In this document: piece by piece, positions 9,803-19,180 of the stretch | How positions within the stretch are numbered: the first letter of the stretch is position 1 | Layout of the letters: each line of letters starts with the position of its first letter | The notes under the pieces: generated by a model | Databases searched by the model: none | What the model was told of the DNA's origin: nothing | The model's input: the letters and a program-made list of their open reading frames with translations, nothing else | NCBI GenBank assembly: GCA_022826155.1 | Contig: JAJDVL010000048.1 | Coordinates: 1 to 64,000 of the forward strand | Reading direction: 5' to 3' | DNA: 64,000 nt | From: Prochlorococcaceae cyanobacterium jk18x22bins.40 | Lineage (GTDB): Bacteria; Cyanobacteriota; Cyanobacteriia; PCC-6307; Cyanobiaceae | Made by a program: the position numbers and the translations under genes

Positions 9803-10633
9803 GTGAACAAGCTCTTTGCCGACCTCCTCATCAAAAGTGCAGGAACCGGCGGACCACGTATTCGCCAGAGCAGGCGGGGGATTGAGACCAAGTCAGCCCA
9901 GGAGCTGGCCAAGATGCGACAAGCCAGCCGGATCGTGGCCACGGTCTTGAAAGAAATCATGGCGCTGGTGGAACCGGGGCAGACCACCGCCGCGTTGGAT
10001 GCCCACGCGGAACAACGCATTCGGGACATGGGCGCCGTGCCCAGCTTCAAGGGTTATCAGGGCTTTCCCGCCTCCATCTGCGCCAGCATCAACAACGAAG
10101 TGGTCCACGGCATTCCCAGCCGTAAGCGGGTGATTCGGGACGGGGACCTGCTGAAGGTGGATACCGGGGCGTGTTTTGAAGGCTTCCACGGGGATAGCTG
10201 CGTCACCATTGCGGTGGGCTCCACCAGTGATGCCGCCCAGCGGCTGAGCCGCGTGGCCCAGGAAGCCCTGATGCAGGGTCTGGCCCAGGTGCGGGCCGGT
10301 AACACGCTGCTGGACATTGCCGGGGCCGTGCAGGATCACGTGGAGGCCCATGGCTATGCCGTGGTGGAGGACTACACAGGCCATGGCATTGGCCGCAACC
10401 TTCACGAGGAGCCCTCCGTCTTCAACTACCGCACCAACCAGTTGCCCAACATGCGCTTGCGCCCGGGCATGACCCTGGCGGTGGAACCCATTCTGAACGC
10501 AGGCGGCAAAGTCTGTCGCACCTTGCGGGACGGCTGGACCGTGGTGACAGTGGATCACTCCCTCTCCGCCCAGTGGGAGCATACGGTGCTGGTCACTCGG
10601 GACGGCTGCGACATCCTCACGGATCGGGGTTGA
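9803..10633 (+). CDS. map: Methionine aminopeptidase type I
   Basis: Removes the initiator methionine from nascent proteins; a dinuclear metalloenzyme. The metal ligands sit in recognisable motifs: [15 protein letters not shown] (two Asp), [17 protein letters not shown] (His), [10 protein letters not shown] (Glu) and [11 protein letters not shown] (Glu). NNEVVHGIP holds the conserved substrate-site His. The 276-residue length includes a ~25-residue N-terminal extension ([11 protein letters not shown]). The 3' end overlaps the SDR gene on the other strand by 17 bp. Confidence 0.95.
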   Translation: MNKLFADLLIKSAGTGGPRIRQSRRGIETKSAQELAKMRQASRIVATVLKEIMALVEPGQTTAALDAHAEQRIRDMGAVPSFKGYQGFPASICASINNEVVHGIPSRKRVIRDGDLLKVDTGACFEGFHGDSCVTIAVGSTSDAAQRLSRVAQEALMQGLAQVRAGNTLLDIAGAVQDHVEAHGYAVVEDYTGHGIGRNLHEEPSVFNYRTNQLPNMRLRPGMTLAVEPILNAGGKVCRTLRDGWTVVTVDHSLSAQWEHTVLVTRDGCDILTDRG

Positions 10634-11351
10634 CCACGTCTGCCGGGCGGGTGCAGAGCCGTCCATAGAGGGCACCCATCAAGCTGGCCAGGGGGGCCAG
10701 GAGGTAGGTGCAGGGATTGAAGCTCACAATGATGAGCCGCAGATCCCAGGCCGCCAAATTCAGAATCCACTCCGCCACAAAATCAGCGGACATGGGACCA
10801 TAGGGGTTCAAGCCACTCCGAAACGGTCCCAACACCAAGCGCCGGACGGGGCAGGGTGCATCCAGGCTCTGGAGGGTGAGCAGGGTTCCCAGGCTGCGCT
10901 TGCTCACTTCATAGACGGGGCTGAAGGCAGGCCCCACCTCCGCCTCGGAGGTGTTGACCCAGAGTTCACGGTGAACCCGCCGCTGGTGTGGAAGTTGACG
11001 GGTTTGACGGAAGAACAGGTCAATCAAAGCCTGGGCACTCAAGAGATTGGCCTGCAAGGTTTCGGCAATGGCTGTGGCGTCACGGCGCCCCAGGGGATTG
11101 ACGCCGTGGTTAATCACCAGGATGTCCACGTCCAGAAGCAGTGCTTCCAGGGCAGCGTCAATCTGCCCGTTCCACACCAGCCAGCGCTTGGTGGGACCAT
11201 CGTCCCGGGGGGCCGGGCTCCGGCTGATGCCAACCACCGTGGCCCCTCGGCGTTGTAACCCCTGGCGCAGCGCCGTGCCCAGGGCACCGCTGGCACCCGT
11301 GACGGCAATACGCCTTGACCAGGGATCCCGGCGCTGGTGCATAAGGGTCAT
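10617..11351 (-). CDS. Short-chain dehydrogenase/reductase
   Basis: A 244-residue Rossmann protein. The dinucleotide-binding motif is [19 protein letters not shown] near the N terminus, the NNAG-equivalent is [12 protein letters not shown], and the catalytic pair is in [11 protein letters not shown] (YxxxK). The hydrophobic C-terminal tail ([22 protein letters not shown]) could be membrane-associated. In many cyanobacteria such a domain is the second half of a sterol desaturase/SDR fusion; here it stands alone. I start at the ATG at 11351 (MTLMHQRRD), because the frame upstream to 11741 shows no protein-like sequence. Substrate unknown. Confidence 0.8.
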   Translation of the reverse strand: MTLMHQRRDPWSRRIAVTGASGALGTALRQGLQRRGATVVGISRSPAPRDDGPTKRWLVWNGQIDAALEALLLDVDILVINHGVNPLGRRDATAIAETLQANLLSAQALIDLFFRQTRQLPHQRRVHRELWVNTSEAEVGPAFSPVYEVSKRSLGTLLTLQSLDAPCPVRRLVLGPFRSGLNPYGPMSADFVAEWILNLAAWDLRLIIVSFNPCTYLLAPLASLMGALYGRLCTRPADVVNPDP

Positions 11352-11444
11352 GGCCAGTCTACTGCGGGAATCCTCGCTTGTGTCCCTGCCCAGCAGCCCA
11401 TGGAGACCTCCACCGGTCACCACGTTAGCCAGAGTCAAAAACAG

Positions 11445-11789
11445 ATGTCCTTGTTTCGGCCGTACTGTGCGGCAGCGCCGGGATCCAGCTACTTTGGAGA
11501 TGCCATGGCCATGTTCTTCCGAGGAGAACTCATGGGGGTCCGGCACATTCGGGATGGGGAACCCATCGGGTTTTCCCTGCGGTGGCGGCCCGGCCAGCTT
11601 CCCGCCGACCCGTGCCCCTGCACCTTGACCATCCAACCGGTTCCGGGAGCCTGCTATCGATTCTCCGTCCCCAGTTATCAGGCTGTGCTCTGGCTGCTGG
11701 AGGTGTGCCGCAGTCTGGCAGGCCGGCCCACCGGCGAACAAGCGGTCGATCTGCCCCAGGCCTTCTGGACCCAGGTGCTTTCTGCTTAA
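11445..11789 (+). CDS. Conserved hypothetical protein
   Basis: A 114-residue soluble protein starting MSLFRPYCAAAPGSSYFGD, rich in aromatic residues and Pro, with SYQAVLWLLEVCRSL and DLPQAFWTQVL helices at the end. I do not recognise a domain. The next gene follows after only ~26 bp in the same direction, which suggests a two-gene unit with the DRTGG protein. The ATG at 11445 is preferred because upstream in-frame sequence overlaps the 5' end of the divergent SDR gene and is not protein-like. Confidence 0.6.
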   Translation: MSLFRPYCAAAPGSSYFGDAMAMFFRGELMGVRHIRDGEPIGFSLRWRPGQLPADPCPCTLTIQPVPGACYRFSVPSYQAVLWLLEVCRSLAGRPTGEQAVDLPQAFWTQVLSA

Positions 11790-11815
11790 AGTGCCTTCAG
11801 CATCCGGTCCTGGCG

Positions 11816-12901
11816 TTGTCCATCACTCTGTTGATCGGCTCGGCAGAGCCTTATAGCGGCAAGTCCGCCCTTGTGTTGGGCGTTGCCCAGTGGCTCAAAT
11901 CCCGGGGGATCAGCTTTCGCTACAGCAAACCGCTGGCCACCAGCCTGGAGCGCCAGCGCCAGCCCTCGGACCGTCTTTTTGACGATGACGCCCACTTGAT
12001 TGGGGACATGCTCCAGTTGGCGCCCAGGGACTTGATTCCCTCCCTGGCGGCGTCTGCCTCCGCCGGACAACTTGACTGTGCCGATCTGGGGCAGGCCATG
12101 GAGCGGGATTGTTTTCCGGCGCTGCAGAAGGAACTGGAGGCCTCCACAGCTCAGGTGACCATCATGGAGGGTCCTGGTTCCTTGGCCGAGGGCTGCTGCT
12201 TTGGCTTGCACTTGCCGGCCCTGGCCACCCGTCTGGATGCTCCGGTGCTGCTGATTCACCCCTGGCAGGGCAGCACCAGCCTGGAGCCGCTCCTGGATGC
12301 CGTGGATCGCTTGGAAGGACGGGCCATGGGTGTGGTGCTCAATGCCGTGGATCCGGAGGTTGTTCCTTCCTTGAGACATGACCTGGAGCCCCTGCTGAAG
12401 CGTTTCAACCTGCCACTGCTGGGTGTGTTGCCCCGCAGTCCCCTGCTGCGCAGTGTGAGTGTCCGTGAACTGAGTCAGCGGCTGAATGCGGATGTGCTGT
12501 GCTGTCCGGAGCGGCTGGATCTTCTCGTGGAAACCCTGTCCATTGGGGCCATGAGTGTCAATTCAGCCATGCAGGTCTTCCGGCGGCAGCGCAACATGAC
12601 TGTGGTGACCGGCGCGGACCGCACCGACATCCAACTGGCAGCCCTGGAAGCCTCCACCCAGTGTCTGATTCTCACAGGAGCGTCGTCCCCTCTCCCCGAA
12701 CTGATCACCCGGGCCGGGGAGCTGGAAGTGCCCCTGTTGAGGGTGAGCAAGGACACCTTGAACACAGTGGCACTGGTGGAGCGGGCCTTTGGCCATGTGA
12801 GGCTCCATGAACCTGTCAAGGCCAGCTTCGCCTTGCGTCTGATTCAGGAGAACTGCGACTTCACCCCCCTGGCGGAGCACCTCAATCTGCCCCGCTCCTG
12901 A
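11816..12901 (+). CDS. Phosphotransacetylase-family P-loop/DRTGG protein, probable TTG start
   Basis: A ~361-residue protein whose N-terminal half is a BioD/CobB-like P-loop domain: LLIGSAEPYSGKSALVLG (Walker A), VTIMEGPGSLAEG and PVLLIHPWQGSTSLEPLLDA. The C-terminal half holds a DRTGG-like regulatory domain (NVTVVTGADRTDIQLAALE type; here MTVVTGADRTDIQLAA). Such proteins resemble the N terminus of long phosphotransacetylases but lack the Pta catalytic domain, so the function is unknown. No ATG or GTG lies near the start of the conserved sequence; the in-frame TTG at 11816 (L-S-I-T-L-L-I-G) fits best. Confidence 0.7.
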   Translation: MSITLLIGSAEPYSGKSALVLGVAQWLKSRGISFRYSKPLATSLERQRQPSDRLFDDDAHLIGDMLQLAPRDLIPSLAASASAGQLDCADLGQAMERDCFPALQKELEASTAQVTIMEGPGSLAEGCCFGLHLPALATRLDAPVLLIHPWQGSTSLEPLLDAVDRLEGRAMGVVLNAVDPEVVPSLRHDLEPLLKRFNLPLLGVLPRSPLLRSVSVRELSQRLNADVLCCPERLDLLVETLSIGAMSVNSAMQVFRRQRNMTVVTGADRTDIQLAALEASTQCLILTGASSPLPELITRAGELEVPLLRVSKDTLNTVALVERAFGHVRLHEPVKASFALRLIQENCDFTPLAEHLNLPRS

Positions 12902-12933
12902 ATCCCGCCCCTGAAACAGTTGTAAAGGCACCC

Positions 12934-13491
12934 ATGGAGCAGGGTGACTGCTACCTTGCAGAGAGATTTGTGTCTCCCTTGCCCAGATCCCTTGACGTGC
13001 CCCCGGTGGATCGGGTTGATACACTGGCCCATGAATTGGCCCTGCTCAACAGCCAGGCCAAGCGGTCCATTGCCATGCTGGGATCCCGGCATGTGGCCAT
13101 GACCACGTCCCACTTGGTGGAGTTGCTGGCCAGCGCCTTGGCACGAGAAGGCCACAGCTTGCTCACCTCCGGCGCCTTGGGAACCAATGCCGCCGTCATT
13201 CGCGGTGTTCTGGCGGTCAAGCCCAGCGCCTTGACGGTGGTGCTGCCCCAGAGCCTTTCACGGCAAACCAAGGAATCGCGTCAGCAGATGGAGCAGGTGC
13301 TTCACCTGATTGAAAAGCCCGAGCACGACCACCTTCCTTTGCAAGAGGCCAGCCGCCTTTGCAATCAGGAGATTATTGAGCGCTGCGACCAACTCATCTG
13401 CATGGTGTTCCACGACAGCCACACCCTGCTGGAAACAGCCCGGATGGCGGAAGATCAATGCCGACTGGTGAGTGTGCTGTATTTTGATTAA
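12934..13491 (+). CDS. Rossmann-fold protein of the DprA/LOG-like type
   Basis: A 185-residue protein with a beta-alpha pattern AMLGSRHVAMTTSHLVELLASAL, then GHSLLTSGALGTNAAVIRGVLAV and ALTVVLPQSLSRQ, which recalls the DprA/SMF and lysine decarboxylase-like (LOG) nucleotide-binding folds. Related cyanobacterial proteins are often labelled DNA recombination-mediator protein A, but at this length only a single Rossmann core is present and there is no DNA-binding extension. Function therefore stays open. It starts at the ATG at 12934, 33 bp after the DRTGG protein. Confidence 0.6.
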   Translation: MEQGDCYLAERFVSPLPRSLDVPPVDRVDTLAHELALLNSQAKRSIAMLGSRHVAMTTSHLVELLASALAREGHSLLTSGALGTNAAVIRGVLAVKPSALTVVLPQSLSRQTKESRQQMEQVLHLIEKPEHDHLPLQEASRLCNQEIIERCDQLICMVFHDSHTLLETARMAEDQCRLVSVLYFD

Positions 13492-13495
13492 GGCC

Positions 13496-13594
13496 ATGGG
13501 CATCTGGCTGACCAGTTGGGGACTGATTGACCTGGGAGCCGTCCTGCTGGCGCTGCTGGTGTTGGTGGCGTTTCTTGCCCGCTGGCGTCGCTGA
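13496..13594 (+). CDS. Possible 32-residue single-span membrane protein
   Basis: A short frame starting with ATG 4 bp after the previous stop. The product MGIWLTSWGLIDLGAVLL continues with ALLVLVAFLARWRR. This gives one transmembrane helix of about 20 residues and a basic C-terminal cap, the typical shape of cyanobacterial small membrane subunits. It does not match any photosystem or cytochrome b6f small subunit that I can recall. Support is only the topology and the tight spacing to the gene upstream. Confidence 0.35.
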   Translation: MGIWLTSWGLIDLGAVLLALLVLVAFLARWRR

Positions 13595-13618
13595 CCGGCG
13601 TCAAGCTCTCTGAAAAGG

Positions 13619-14923
13619 TCAGGCAATCTCCGCAAAGGACTCGCGGAAGGCCTCCAGGGTGGTGTCGATGTCGTTGTCGCTGTGGGCCAGGGAGGTGAAG
13701 CCCGCTTCAAAGCCGCTGGGCGCCAAGTAGACACCGCGCTCCAACATGGCCCGATGGAGTCGGCCAAACCGCTCGTGGTCCGCCTTTTTGGCATCGGCAA
13801 AGTTGCGCACGGGCTGGTCACGGAAGAAGAAGCCGAACATGCCGCTGATGCTGCCGCCGCTGATGGGGAGCCCCGCCTCTCGGCCCGCTTCCAGAATCCC
13901 TGCCACCAAGCGCTTGGTGACGGTCTCCAGGTGGTCATAGGCACCCGGGCGCTTGAGGAGCTCCAGGGTGGCAATTCCGGCAGCCATGGCCAGGGGATTG
14001 CCGCTGAGGGTTCCAGCCTGATACATGGGACCTTCCGGAGCCACCATGGCCATCACGTCGGCCCGACCACCGTAGGCTCCCACCGGCAACCCACCGCCAA
14101 TCACCTTGCCCATGGTGGTGAGATCGGGAGTGACGCCAAAGCGGGCCTGGGCGCCGCCGTAGCTAATGCGAAAGCCTGTCATCACCTCGTCAAACACCAG
14201 CAGGGATCCCTGGTCCTGGGTGAGTTCCCGCAGTCCCTCCAGGAAGCCGGCATCCGGGGGAATGAATCCGGCATTGCCCACCACAGGCTCCAGAATCACG
14301 CCGGCAATCTGGTGCTGGTGTTCCGCAAACAACGCCTTGACGGCTTCCAGGTCGTTGTAAGGGGCCGTCAGAGTGGAAGCCGTGGCCGCACGCGGCACGC
14401 CCGGGGAGTCGGGCAGGCCAAGGGTGGCCACGCCGGAGCCCGCCTTTACCAGGAACATGTCCGCATGGCCGTGATAGCAGCCCTCGAACTTGATCAGCTT
14501 GTCCCGACCCGTGAAGGCGCGCATCAGCCGCAGGGCCGCCATGCATGCCTCCGTGCCGGAGTTCACGAAGCGCACCTTCTCCACGGAAGGCACGGCCTCG
14601 ATCACCATCTCCGCCAAGGTGTTCTCCAACAGGCAAGGGGCGCCGAAGGAGGTGCCCTGGTCCAGGGCTTCATGGAGGGCGTTGATCACCTCGGCACGGG
14701 CATGGCCACAGATGGCTGGCCCCCAACTGCCCACGTAGTCGATGTAGCGGTTGCCGTCCACGTCCCACACGGACGAGCCTTTGACGTGATCAAAGACAAT
14801 GGGGTTGCCGATGACTGAGCGAAACGCCCGGACCGGTGAATTAACGCCCCCCGGCATCAGTGCCTGGGCGGCGTCAAAGATCTCTTCGGAGCGGGTCGTA
14901 TTCAGCGGAGAAGCTGGAGCCAC
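13619..14923 (-). CDS. hemL: Glutamate-1-semialdehyde 2,1-aminomutase
   Basis: PLP enzyme that converts glutamate 1-semialdehyde to 5-aminolevulinate, the entry to haem and chlorophyll synthesis in cyanobacteria. Motifs: [13 protein letters not shown] at the N terminus, [47 protein letters not shown] and the PLP lysine in [18 protein letters not shown]. Length 434 is standard. The start is a GTG at 14923 ([14 protein letters not shown]). A palindrome lies about 30-45 bp upstream of the start. Confidence 0.96.
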   Translation of the reverse strand: MAPASPLNTTRSEEIFDAAQALMPGGVNSPVRAFRSVIGNPIVFDHVKGSSVWDVDGNRYIDYVGSWGPAICGHARAEVINALHEALDQGTSFGAPCLLENTLAEMVIEAVPSVEKVRFVNSGTEACMAALRLMRAFTGRDKLIKFEGCYHGHADMFLVKAGSGVATLGLPDSPGVPRAATASTLTAPYNDLEAVKALFAEHQHQIAGVILEPVVGNAGFIPPDAGFLEGLRELTQDQGSLLVFDEVMTGFRISYGGAQARFGVTPDLTTMGKVIGGGLPVGAYGGRADVMAMVAPEGPMYQAGTLSGNPLAMAAGIATLELLKRPGAYDHLETVTKRLVAGILEAGREAGLPISGGSISGMFGFFFRDQPVRNFADAKKADHERFGRLHRAMLERGVYLAPSGFEAGFTSLAHSDNDIDTTLEAFRESFAEIA

Positions 14924-14952
14924 GTCGTCGAGTTCGATGGGGTCAAATCTAA

Positions 14953-14968
14953 GGGTAAGACCTTACCC
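14953..14968. promoter_or_regulatory. Inverted repeat upstream of hemL
   Basis: GGGTAAG-AC-CTTACCC is a perfect 7-bp inverted repeat with a 2-bp centre. It lies in the 59-bp gap between hemL (start at 14923, minus strand) and the end of xth (14983). The 2-nt centre is too short for a stable RNA hairpin with all pairs formed and there is no T run, so a dimeric-protein operator for hemL is more likely than a terminator. No regulator can be named. Confidence 0.3.
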
Positions 14969-14982
14969 CTGACGCCATGCCC

Positions 14983-15795
14983 CTAGCAATCCTTTGTGGC
15001 CCCGGCAGCCAGGTCCACCACCACAGGGACATGGTCACTGGGCCGGGGCAGGCCCCGGGGCTGGCGATCAATCCAGCAGTCCTTCGCGGTGTGGTGGAGA
15101 TCCCGGGTCAGGTAAATCTGATCCAGACGCCAGCCCTCGTTCCGCCGCCAGCCTCCACTGCGGTAGTCCCACCAACTCCAGTGGCCACTCTCCCCATGGA
15201 ACCGCCGAAACACGTCCTTCAGGTCCTGCCCCAGCACCACTTGCAGGGCGTCCCGTTCCTGTTGGCTGGCCATGATGTGGCCCTTGAACTGCTGCGGGTC
15301 ATGCAGATCCCGATCTTCAGGGGCAATGTTGAAGTCCCCCACCATGCAGAGGGGCTCATCCTGCTCAAGCTGGGTAGCCACGTAGCGGCCGAGGCAGTCC
15401 AACCATGCCAGCTTGTAGCCGTAGCGCTTGCTGCCAACGGATGTGCCGTTGGGAACGTAGACATTGAGGATGCGCACCGGACCCAGGCGGCCACTGATCA
15501 CCCTCTTTTGCTCACTGAGGGCAACAGCTTCTCCGTCTTCCTCCAGCAACCCGTCAAAGCCGACGCGTAGATCCTCCAGTGGTTGACGACTGACGAGTGC
15601 CACGCCATTGTAAGCCTTCTGGCCACTGACGGCGGCTCTGTAACCCACGGCGTTCAACGGGTCATGGGGAAAGAGGTCATCGGCCACCTTGGTTTCCTGG
15701 AGGCAGAGCACGTCCGGCTGGTGCGTCTCCAGCCAGTGGACCACCTGCTCAAGCCGGACCCGCAGGGAATTGACGTTCCAAGTGGCGATGCGCAT
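14983..15795 (-). CDS. xth: Exodeoxyribonuclease III
   Basis: AP endonuclease/3'-5' exonuclease of base excision repair. Motifs of the EEP fold: MRIATWNVNSLRVRL at the start, DVLCLQETK (catalytic Glu), VYVPNG, GDFNIAPEDRDLHD and the final SDHVPVVVDL (catalytic Asp-His). I start at the ATG at 15795 because MRIATWNVNS is the canonical N terminus; the upstream ATG at 15810 would add MFGKS. It is followed by hemL in the same orientation. Confidence 0.95.
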   Translation of the reverse strand: MRIATWNVNSLRVRLEQVVHWLETHQPDVLCLQETKVADDLFPHDPLNAVGYRAAVSGQKAYNGVALVSRQPLEDLRVGFDGLLEEDGEAVALSEQKRVISGRLGPVRILNVYVPNGTSVGSKRYGYKLAWLDCLGRYVATQLEQDEPLCMVGDFNIAPEDRDLHDPQQFKGHIMASQQERDALQVVLGQDLKDVFRRFHGESGHWSWWDYRSGGWRRNEGWRLDQIYLTRDLHHTAKDCWIDRQPRGLPRPSDHVPVVVDLAAGATKDC

Positions 15796-15892
15796 GGATT
15801 TCCCAAACAAAAGACTGGATGAACGGGGATCAAAGGGTCAGGGACCCGGTCTCTCTTTATACAGTTGGGGAACAGATCCTGATGAACGTGCC

Positions 15893-16306
15893 ATGACGCG
15901 CTGGAAACGCCTCATGTTGCTCGCCTTGCCGGTCTCCTTGTTGAGCGCCTCCATGGCGCGGGGGAATACGCCGTCTTCTTCTTCCCCAGGCATCACACGG
16001 GATGATCAGCGGGAGGAGCGTTTCTATAATTTCGACAACGGTCGCCAGTCGGGAGGGGGGTTCAAGGACCCTTCCGACCTGGTCCGCCGTCTCCAGGGCG
16101 CCCGTAACCTGCAGCGCGCCACGGAACCCACGGATACCCTGGATGCCGCCCTGGAGAACTTCACCTGGCCGGACGAGGAGGATGACGACAAGCCGTGCCT
16201 CCTATGGAGGCCCGGTTGTCCACCACCGTCAATGGCCGTGGAGGAGGAGGGAGACACCGACAACGGCAGCACGCCACCATCCACTGCACTGCCCACCGCG
16301 CTTTGA
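15893..16306 (+). CDS. Secreted hypothetical protein
   Basis: A 137-residue protein with a signal peptide: basic MTRWKRL, hydrophobic MLLALPVSLLSAS and a likely cleavage after SMARG. The mature part is hydrophilic, with YNFDNGRQSGGGF, an acidic patch WPDEEDDD, the pair PCLLWRPGC that could form a disulfide, and a Ser/Thr/Pro-rich tail. No domain recognised. It lies 15 bp upstream of glcD, so it may be transcribed with the glycolate dehydrogenase genes. Confidence 0.55.
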   Translation: MTRWKRLMLLALPVSLLSASMARGNTPSSSSPGITRDDQREERFYNFDNGRQSGGGFKDPSDLVRRLQGARNLQRATEPTDTLDAALENFTWPDEEDDDKPCLLWRPGCPPPSMAVEEEGDTDNGSTPPSTALPTAL

Positions 16307-16321
16307 GTCCCCCTGCCTGTC

Positions 16322-17779
16322 GTGGCCCATTCTCCCCCTCTTGCCTGGCCTGTCATCCACAAACGCTTTACCGCGGCGCTGGGGGCAAAGCGCGTCCTCA
16401 AGCGCCGTGAGGATTTGCTGGCCTACGATTGCGACGGTCTCACCCTGCACCGCCGCGCCCCCAACCTGGCGGTGCTGCCCCGCTCCACTGCCGAGGTGGT
16501 GACCGCCGTGAAGCTTTGCGCCGAATTGGGACTTCCATTTGTGGCCCGTGGCAGTGGGACCGGACTTTCCGGCGGGGCAATCCCCAGTGAAGGGGCGGTG
16601 CTGATCATCACCAGTCGGATGCGCCGCATCTTGGAGGTTGATGTGGACAACCAGACCGTTCTTGTGGAACCCGGCGTCATCAACAACTGGGTCACCAGGG
16701 CGGTGGCGGGGGACGGCTTCTACTACGCCCCCGACCCGTCCTCACAGAACGTGTGCAGCATCGGCGGCAACGTGGCCGAGAACTCCGGCGGCGTCCATTG
16801 CCTGAAGTACGGCGTCACCAGCAATCACGTGCTAGAGCTGGAGGTGGTGTTGCCCGATGGCAGTCTGACCCGCTTTGGCGGCCAGGTGGCGGAGATGCCC
16901 GGCCTGGACCTGCGGGGCCTCTTCATCGGCAGTGAAGGCACCCTGGGTATCGCCACGGCCATCCGCCTGCGGCTGCTGCGTCAGCCGGAAACCGTGCGGG
17001 TGGTGCTGGCTGATTTTGCGGCCATGGAAGCGGCAGGGGACGGGGTGCGGCGCATCACCGCGGCCGGCATTCTGCCGGCAGGGATGGAAATCATGGACAA
17101 CTTCACCCTCAACGCCACAGAGGACCTCCTCCAGACGGGTGTCTACAACAGGCGGGCGGCGGCAGTCCTGCTGGTGGAACTGGACGGCCAGGCCGCCGAG
17201 GTGGAGGCTGCGTGCCAAGCAACGACAGAGCTGCTGACGGCCGCCGGCGCCCAAGGCCTGCGGAAGGCTGATTCCCCCGCTGAGTGTGAGCGGCTGTGGA
17301 AGGGTCGCAAGGCGGCTTTTGCCGCCATGGGTCGCATCAGCCCCAGCTACTACGTTCAAGACGGAGTGGTGCCCCGCAGCGCCCTGCCCAAGGTGCTCCA
17401 GGCCATTGCCGCCATCAGCCGCCGCTACAACCTCCCCATTGCCAACGTGTTCCATGCCGGGGACGGCAACCTCCACCCGCTGATTCTCTACGATCACCAG
17501 CAGCCGGGCATCATCCAGCGGGTGGAGCAGGCCGGCGCGGACATCCTGCACCTCTGCGTGGAGATGGGGGGCAGCATCACGGGAGAACACGGCATTGGCG
17601 CCGACAAGCGCAGCGCCATGGCCTTGATGTTCAGCACCATGGACCTGGACACCATGACCCGTGTTCGCCACGCCGTTGACCCCCAGCAACGGGCCAATCC
17701 CAATAAGCTCTTTCCCACACCCACCGGCTGCGCGGAAGCCTCCCGCCGCGCCACACGGGTGCCGGTGGAGGTGTATTGA
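16322..17779 (+). CDS. glcD: Glycolate dehydrogenase, FAD subunit GlcD
   Basis: Oxidises photorespiratory glycolate to glyoxylate. A 485-residue FAD-linked oxidase of the vanillyl-alcohol-oxidase fold: FAD-binding motifs PFVARGSGTGLSGGAIP and DPSSQNVCSIGGNVAENSGG, then VFHAGDGNLHPLILYD and the C-terminal GGSITGEHGIGADKR, all typical of GlcD. The start is a GTG at 16322. The Fe-S subunit gene follows after 18 bp, so the two form an operon. Confidence 0.94.
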   Translation: MAHSPPLAWPVIHKRFTAALGAKRVLKRREDLLAYDCDGLTLHRRAPNLAVLPRSTAEVVTAVKLCAELGLPFVARGSGTGLSGGAIPSEGAVLIITSRMRRILEVDVDNQTVLVEPGVINNWVTRAVAGDGFYYAPDPSSQNVCSIGGNVAENSGGVHCLKYGVTSNHVLELEVVLPDGSLTRFGGQVAEMPGLDLRGLFIGSEGTLGIATAIRLRLLRQPETVRVVLADFAAMEAAGDGVRRITAAGILPAGMEIMDNFTLNATEDLLQTGVYNRRAAAVLLVELDGQAAEVEAACQATTELLTAAGAQGLRKADSPAECERLWKGRKAAFAAMGRISPSYYVQDGVVPRSALPKVLQAIAAISRRYNLPIANVFHAGDGNLHPLILYDHQQPGIIQRVEQAGADILHLCVEMGGSITGEHGIGADKRSAMALMFSTMDLDTMTRVRHAVDPQQRANPNKLFPTPTGCAEASRRATRVPVEVY

Positions 17780-17797
17780 AGCCATGGAGCCGTGCTG

Positions 17798-19180
17798 ATG
17801 GCCAGACCCGCCCAAGTCCCACCCCCAACCCAGGACCTGACCGACCCCTGTGTTCACTGTGGCTTTTGCTTGACCACCTGTGCCAGCTACAGGATTCTGG
17901 GCACCGAGACCGATTCCCCCCGTGGCCGAATCCACTTCCTCAAGGCGGTGAAGGCAGGTGAGCTGAACCTGGCTGATGTGGCGGACCACTTTGACTCCTG
18001 CCTGGGTTGTTACGCCTGTGTGACGGCTTGCCCCTCCGGGGTGCGCTACGACCAGCTCATTGCCCAGGTACGGCCCCAGTTGAATACCCTGCCGGTGCGC
18101 AGCCCATGGCAGCGTCTCCTGCGCCAAGCTCTGTTCGCCCTGCTTCCCTATCCTGGCCGGTTGCGTTGGCTCTTGGCGCCGCTGCGCTGTTACGGCGGCT
18201 CATGGCTGCAAACCATGGCTCGGCGCAGTGGCCTGACCCGGTTGTTCGGGCCGGAGATCAGCGCCATGGAGCGTCTGCTGCCTCCCCTCTCCGCCGCCAG
18301 CTTTCAGGACGGCTTTCCGCTGGTGACGCCTGCCCAGGGGCCACGACGGGCGCGGGTGGGCTTGGTGCTGGGGTGTGTGCAGCGCCTGTTTGAGTCGGAG
18401 GTGAACAGCGCGGTGGTGCGGGTGTTGGCGGCCAACGGCGTGGAGGTGGTGATTCCTCCTCGGCAGGGCTGCTGCGGCGCCGTGACGGATCACCAAGGAG
18501 AGACAGCCCACACCCAGGCCCTGGCCAAGGATCTGGTAGCGGCCTTTGCCAAGGTGGTGGGGCCGGGCAAGCCGGCAGGTGACGAACCCCTGGATGCCGT
18601 TCTGGTGGCGGCCTCCGGCTGCGGCCATACCCTCAAGCAGTACAACCACATCCTGGATACCGACACCCCATGGGCAGAGGCGGGCCGTCCCTTTGCCGGT
18701 GGCGTGAAGGACGTGCAGGAATTTTTGGCGGAGTTGGGCCTCAGCGCCCCCCTCCAGCCCCTGGCGTCTCACCCCCTGAAGGCCGTTGTCCATGATCCCT
18801 GCCATATGCTTCACGGCCAGGGCATTGCCGCCGCGCCACGGCAGTTGCTGGCCGCTATTCCCGACCTCACCCTGGCCTCGCCCCTGGATGCCGGCGTGTG
18901 TTGCGGCAGCGCCGGGATTTACAACATCGTTCAGCCGGAGATTGCCTCCCAGTTGGGGGAGGAAAAATGCGCCGACCTGGCGGCCACAGGCGCCCAACTC
19001 TGCGTCTCCGCCAACATCGGATGCACCTTGCAATTGAGACAGGGTTTTGAAGCCGAAGCCGTGGGGGCGCCCTTGCCGGTATTTCATCCGGCGCAACTGC
19101 TGGATTACAGCATCCGGGGCGTGGGGCTAATCCAGCTCAGCCCTGGGCCGGGGTCTCCCGTTGCCGCAGGTGGTGGGTGA
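17798..19180 (+). CDS. glcF: Glycolate dehydrogenase, iron-sulfur subunit GlcF
   Basis: Electron-transfer partner of GlcD. Two ferredoxin-like 4Fe-4S motifs are near the N terminus: CVHCGFCLTTCASYR and CLGCYACVTACPSGVRYD. Two CCG-type domains follow, with GCCGAVTDHQGET and AGVCCGSAGIYN. I prefer the ATG at 17798 (MARPAQVPPP) over a GTG two codons earlier. The last 44 bp overlap the psb32-like gene on the opposite strand. Confidence 0.93.
   Translation: MARPAQVPPPTQDLTDPCVHCGFCLTTCASYRILGTETDSPRGRIHFLKAVKAGELNLADVADHFDSCLGCYACVTACPSGVRYDQLIAQVRPQLNTLPVRSPWQRLLRQALFALLPYPGRLRWLLAPLRCYGGSWLQTMARRSGLTRLFGPEISAMERLLPPLSAASFQDGFPLVTPAQGPRRARVGLVLGCVQRLFESEVNSAVVRVLAANGVEVVIPPRQGCCGAVTDHQGETAHTQALAKDLVAAFAKVVGPGKPAGDEPLDAVLVAASGCGHTLKQYNHILDTDTPWAEAGRPFAGGVKDVQEFLAELGLSAPLQPLASHPLKAVVHDPCHMLHGQGIAAAPRQLLAAIPDLTLASPLDAGVCCGSAGIYNIVQPEIASQLGEEKCADLAATGAQLCVSANIGCTLQLRQGFEAEAVGAPLPVFHPAQLLDYSIRGVGLIQLSPGPGSPVAAGGG

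Noticed and set aside
11352-11741. Extension of the SDR protein to 374 residues
   Set aside because: The added segment is antisense to the gene at 11445-11789 and lacks structure; the Rossmann motif starts right after the ATG at 11351.
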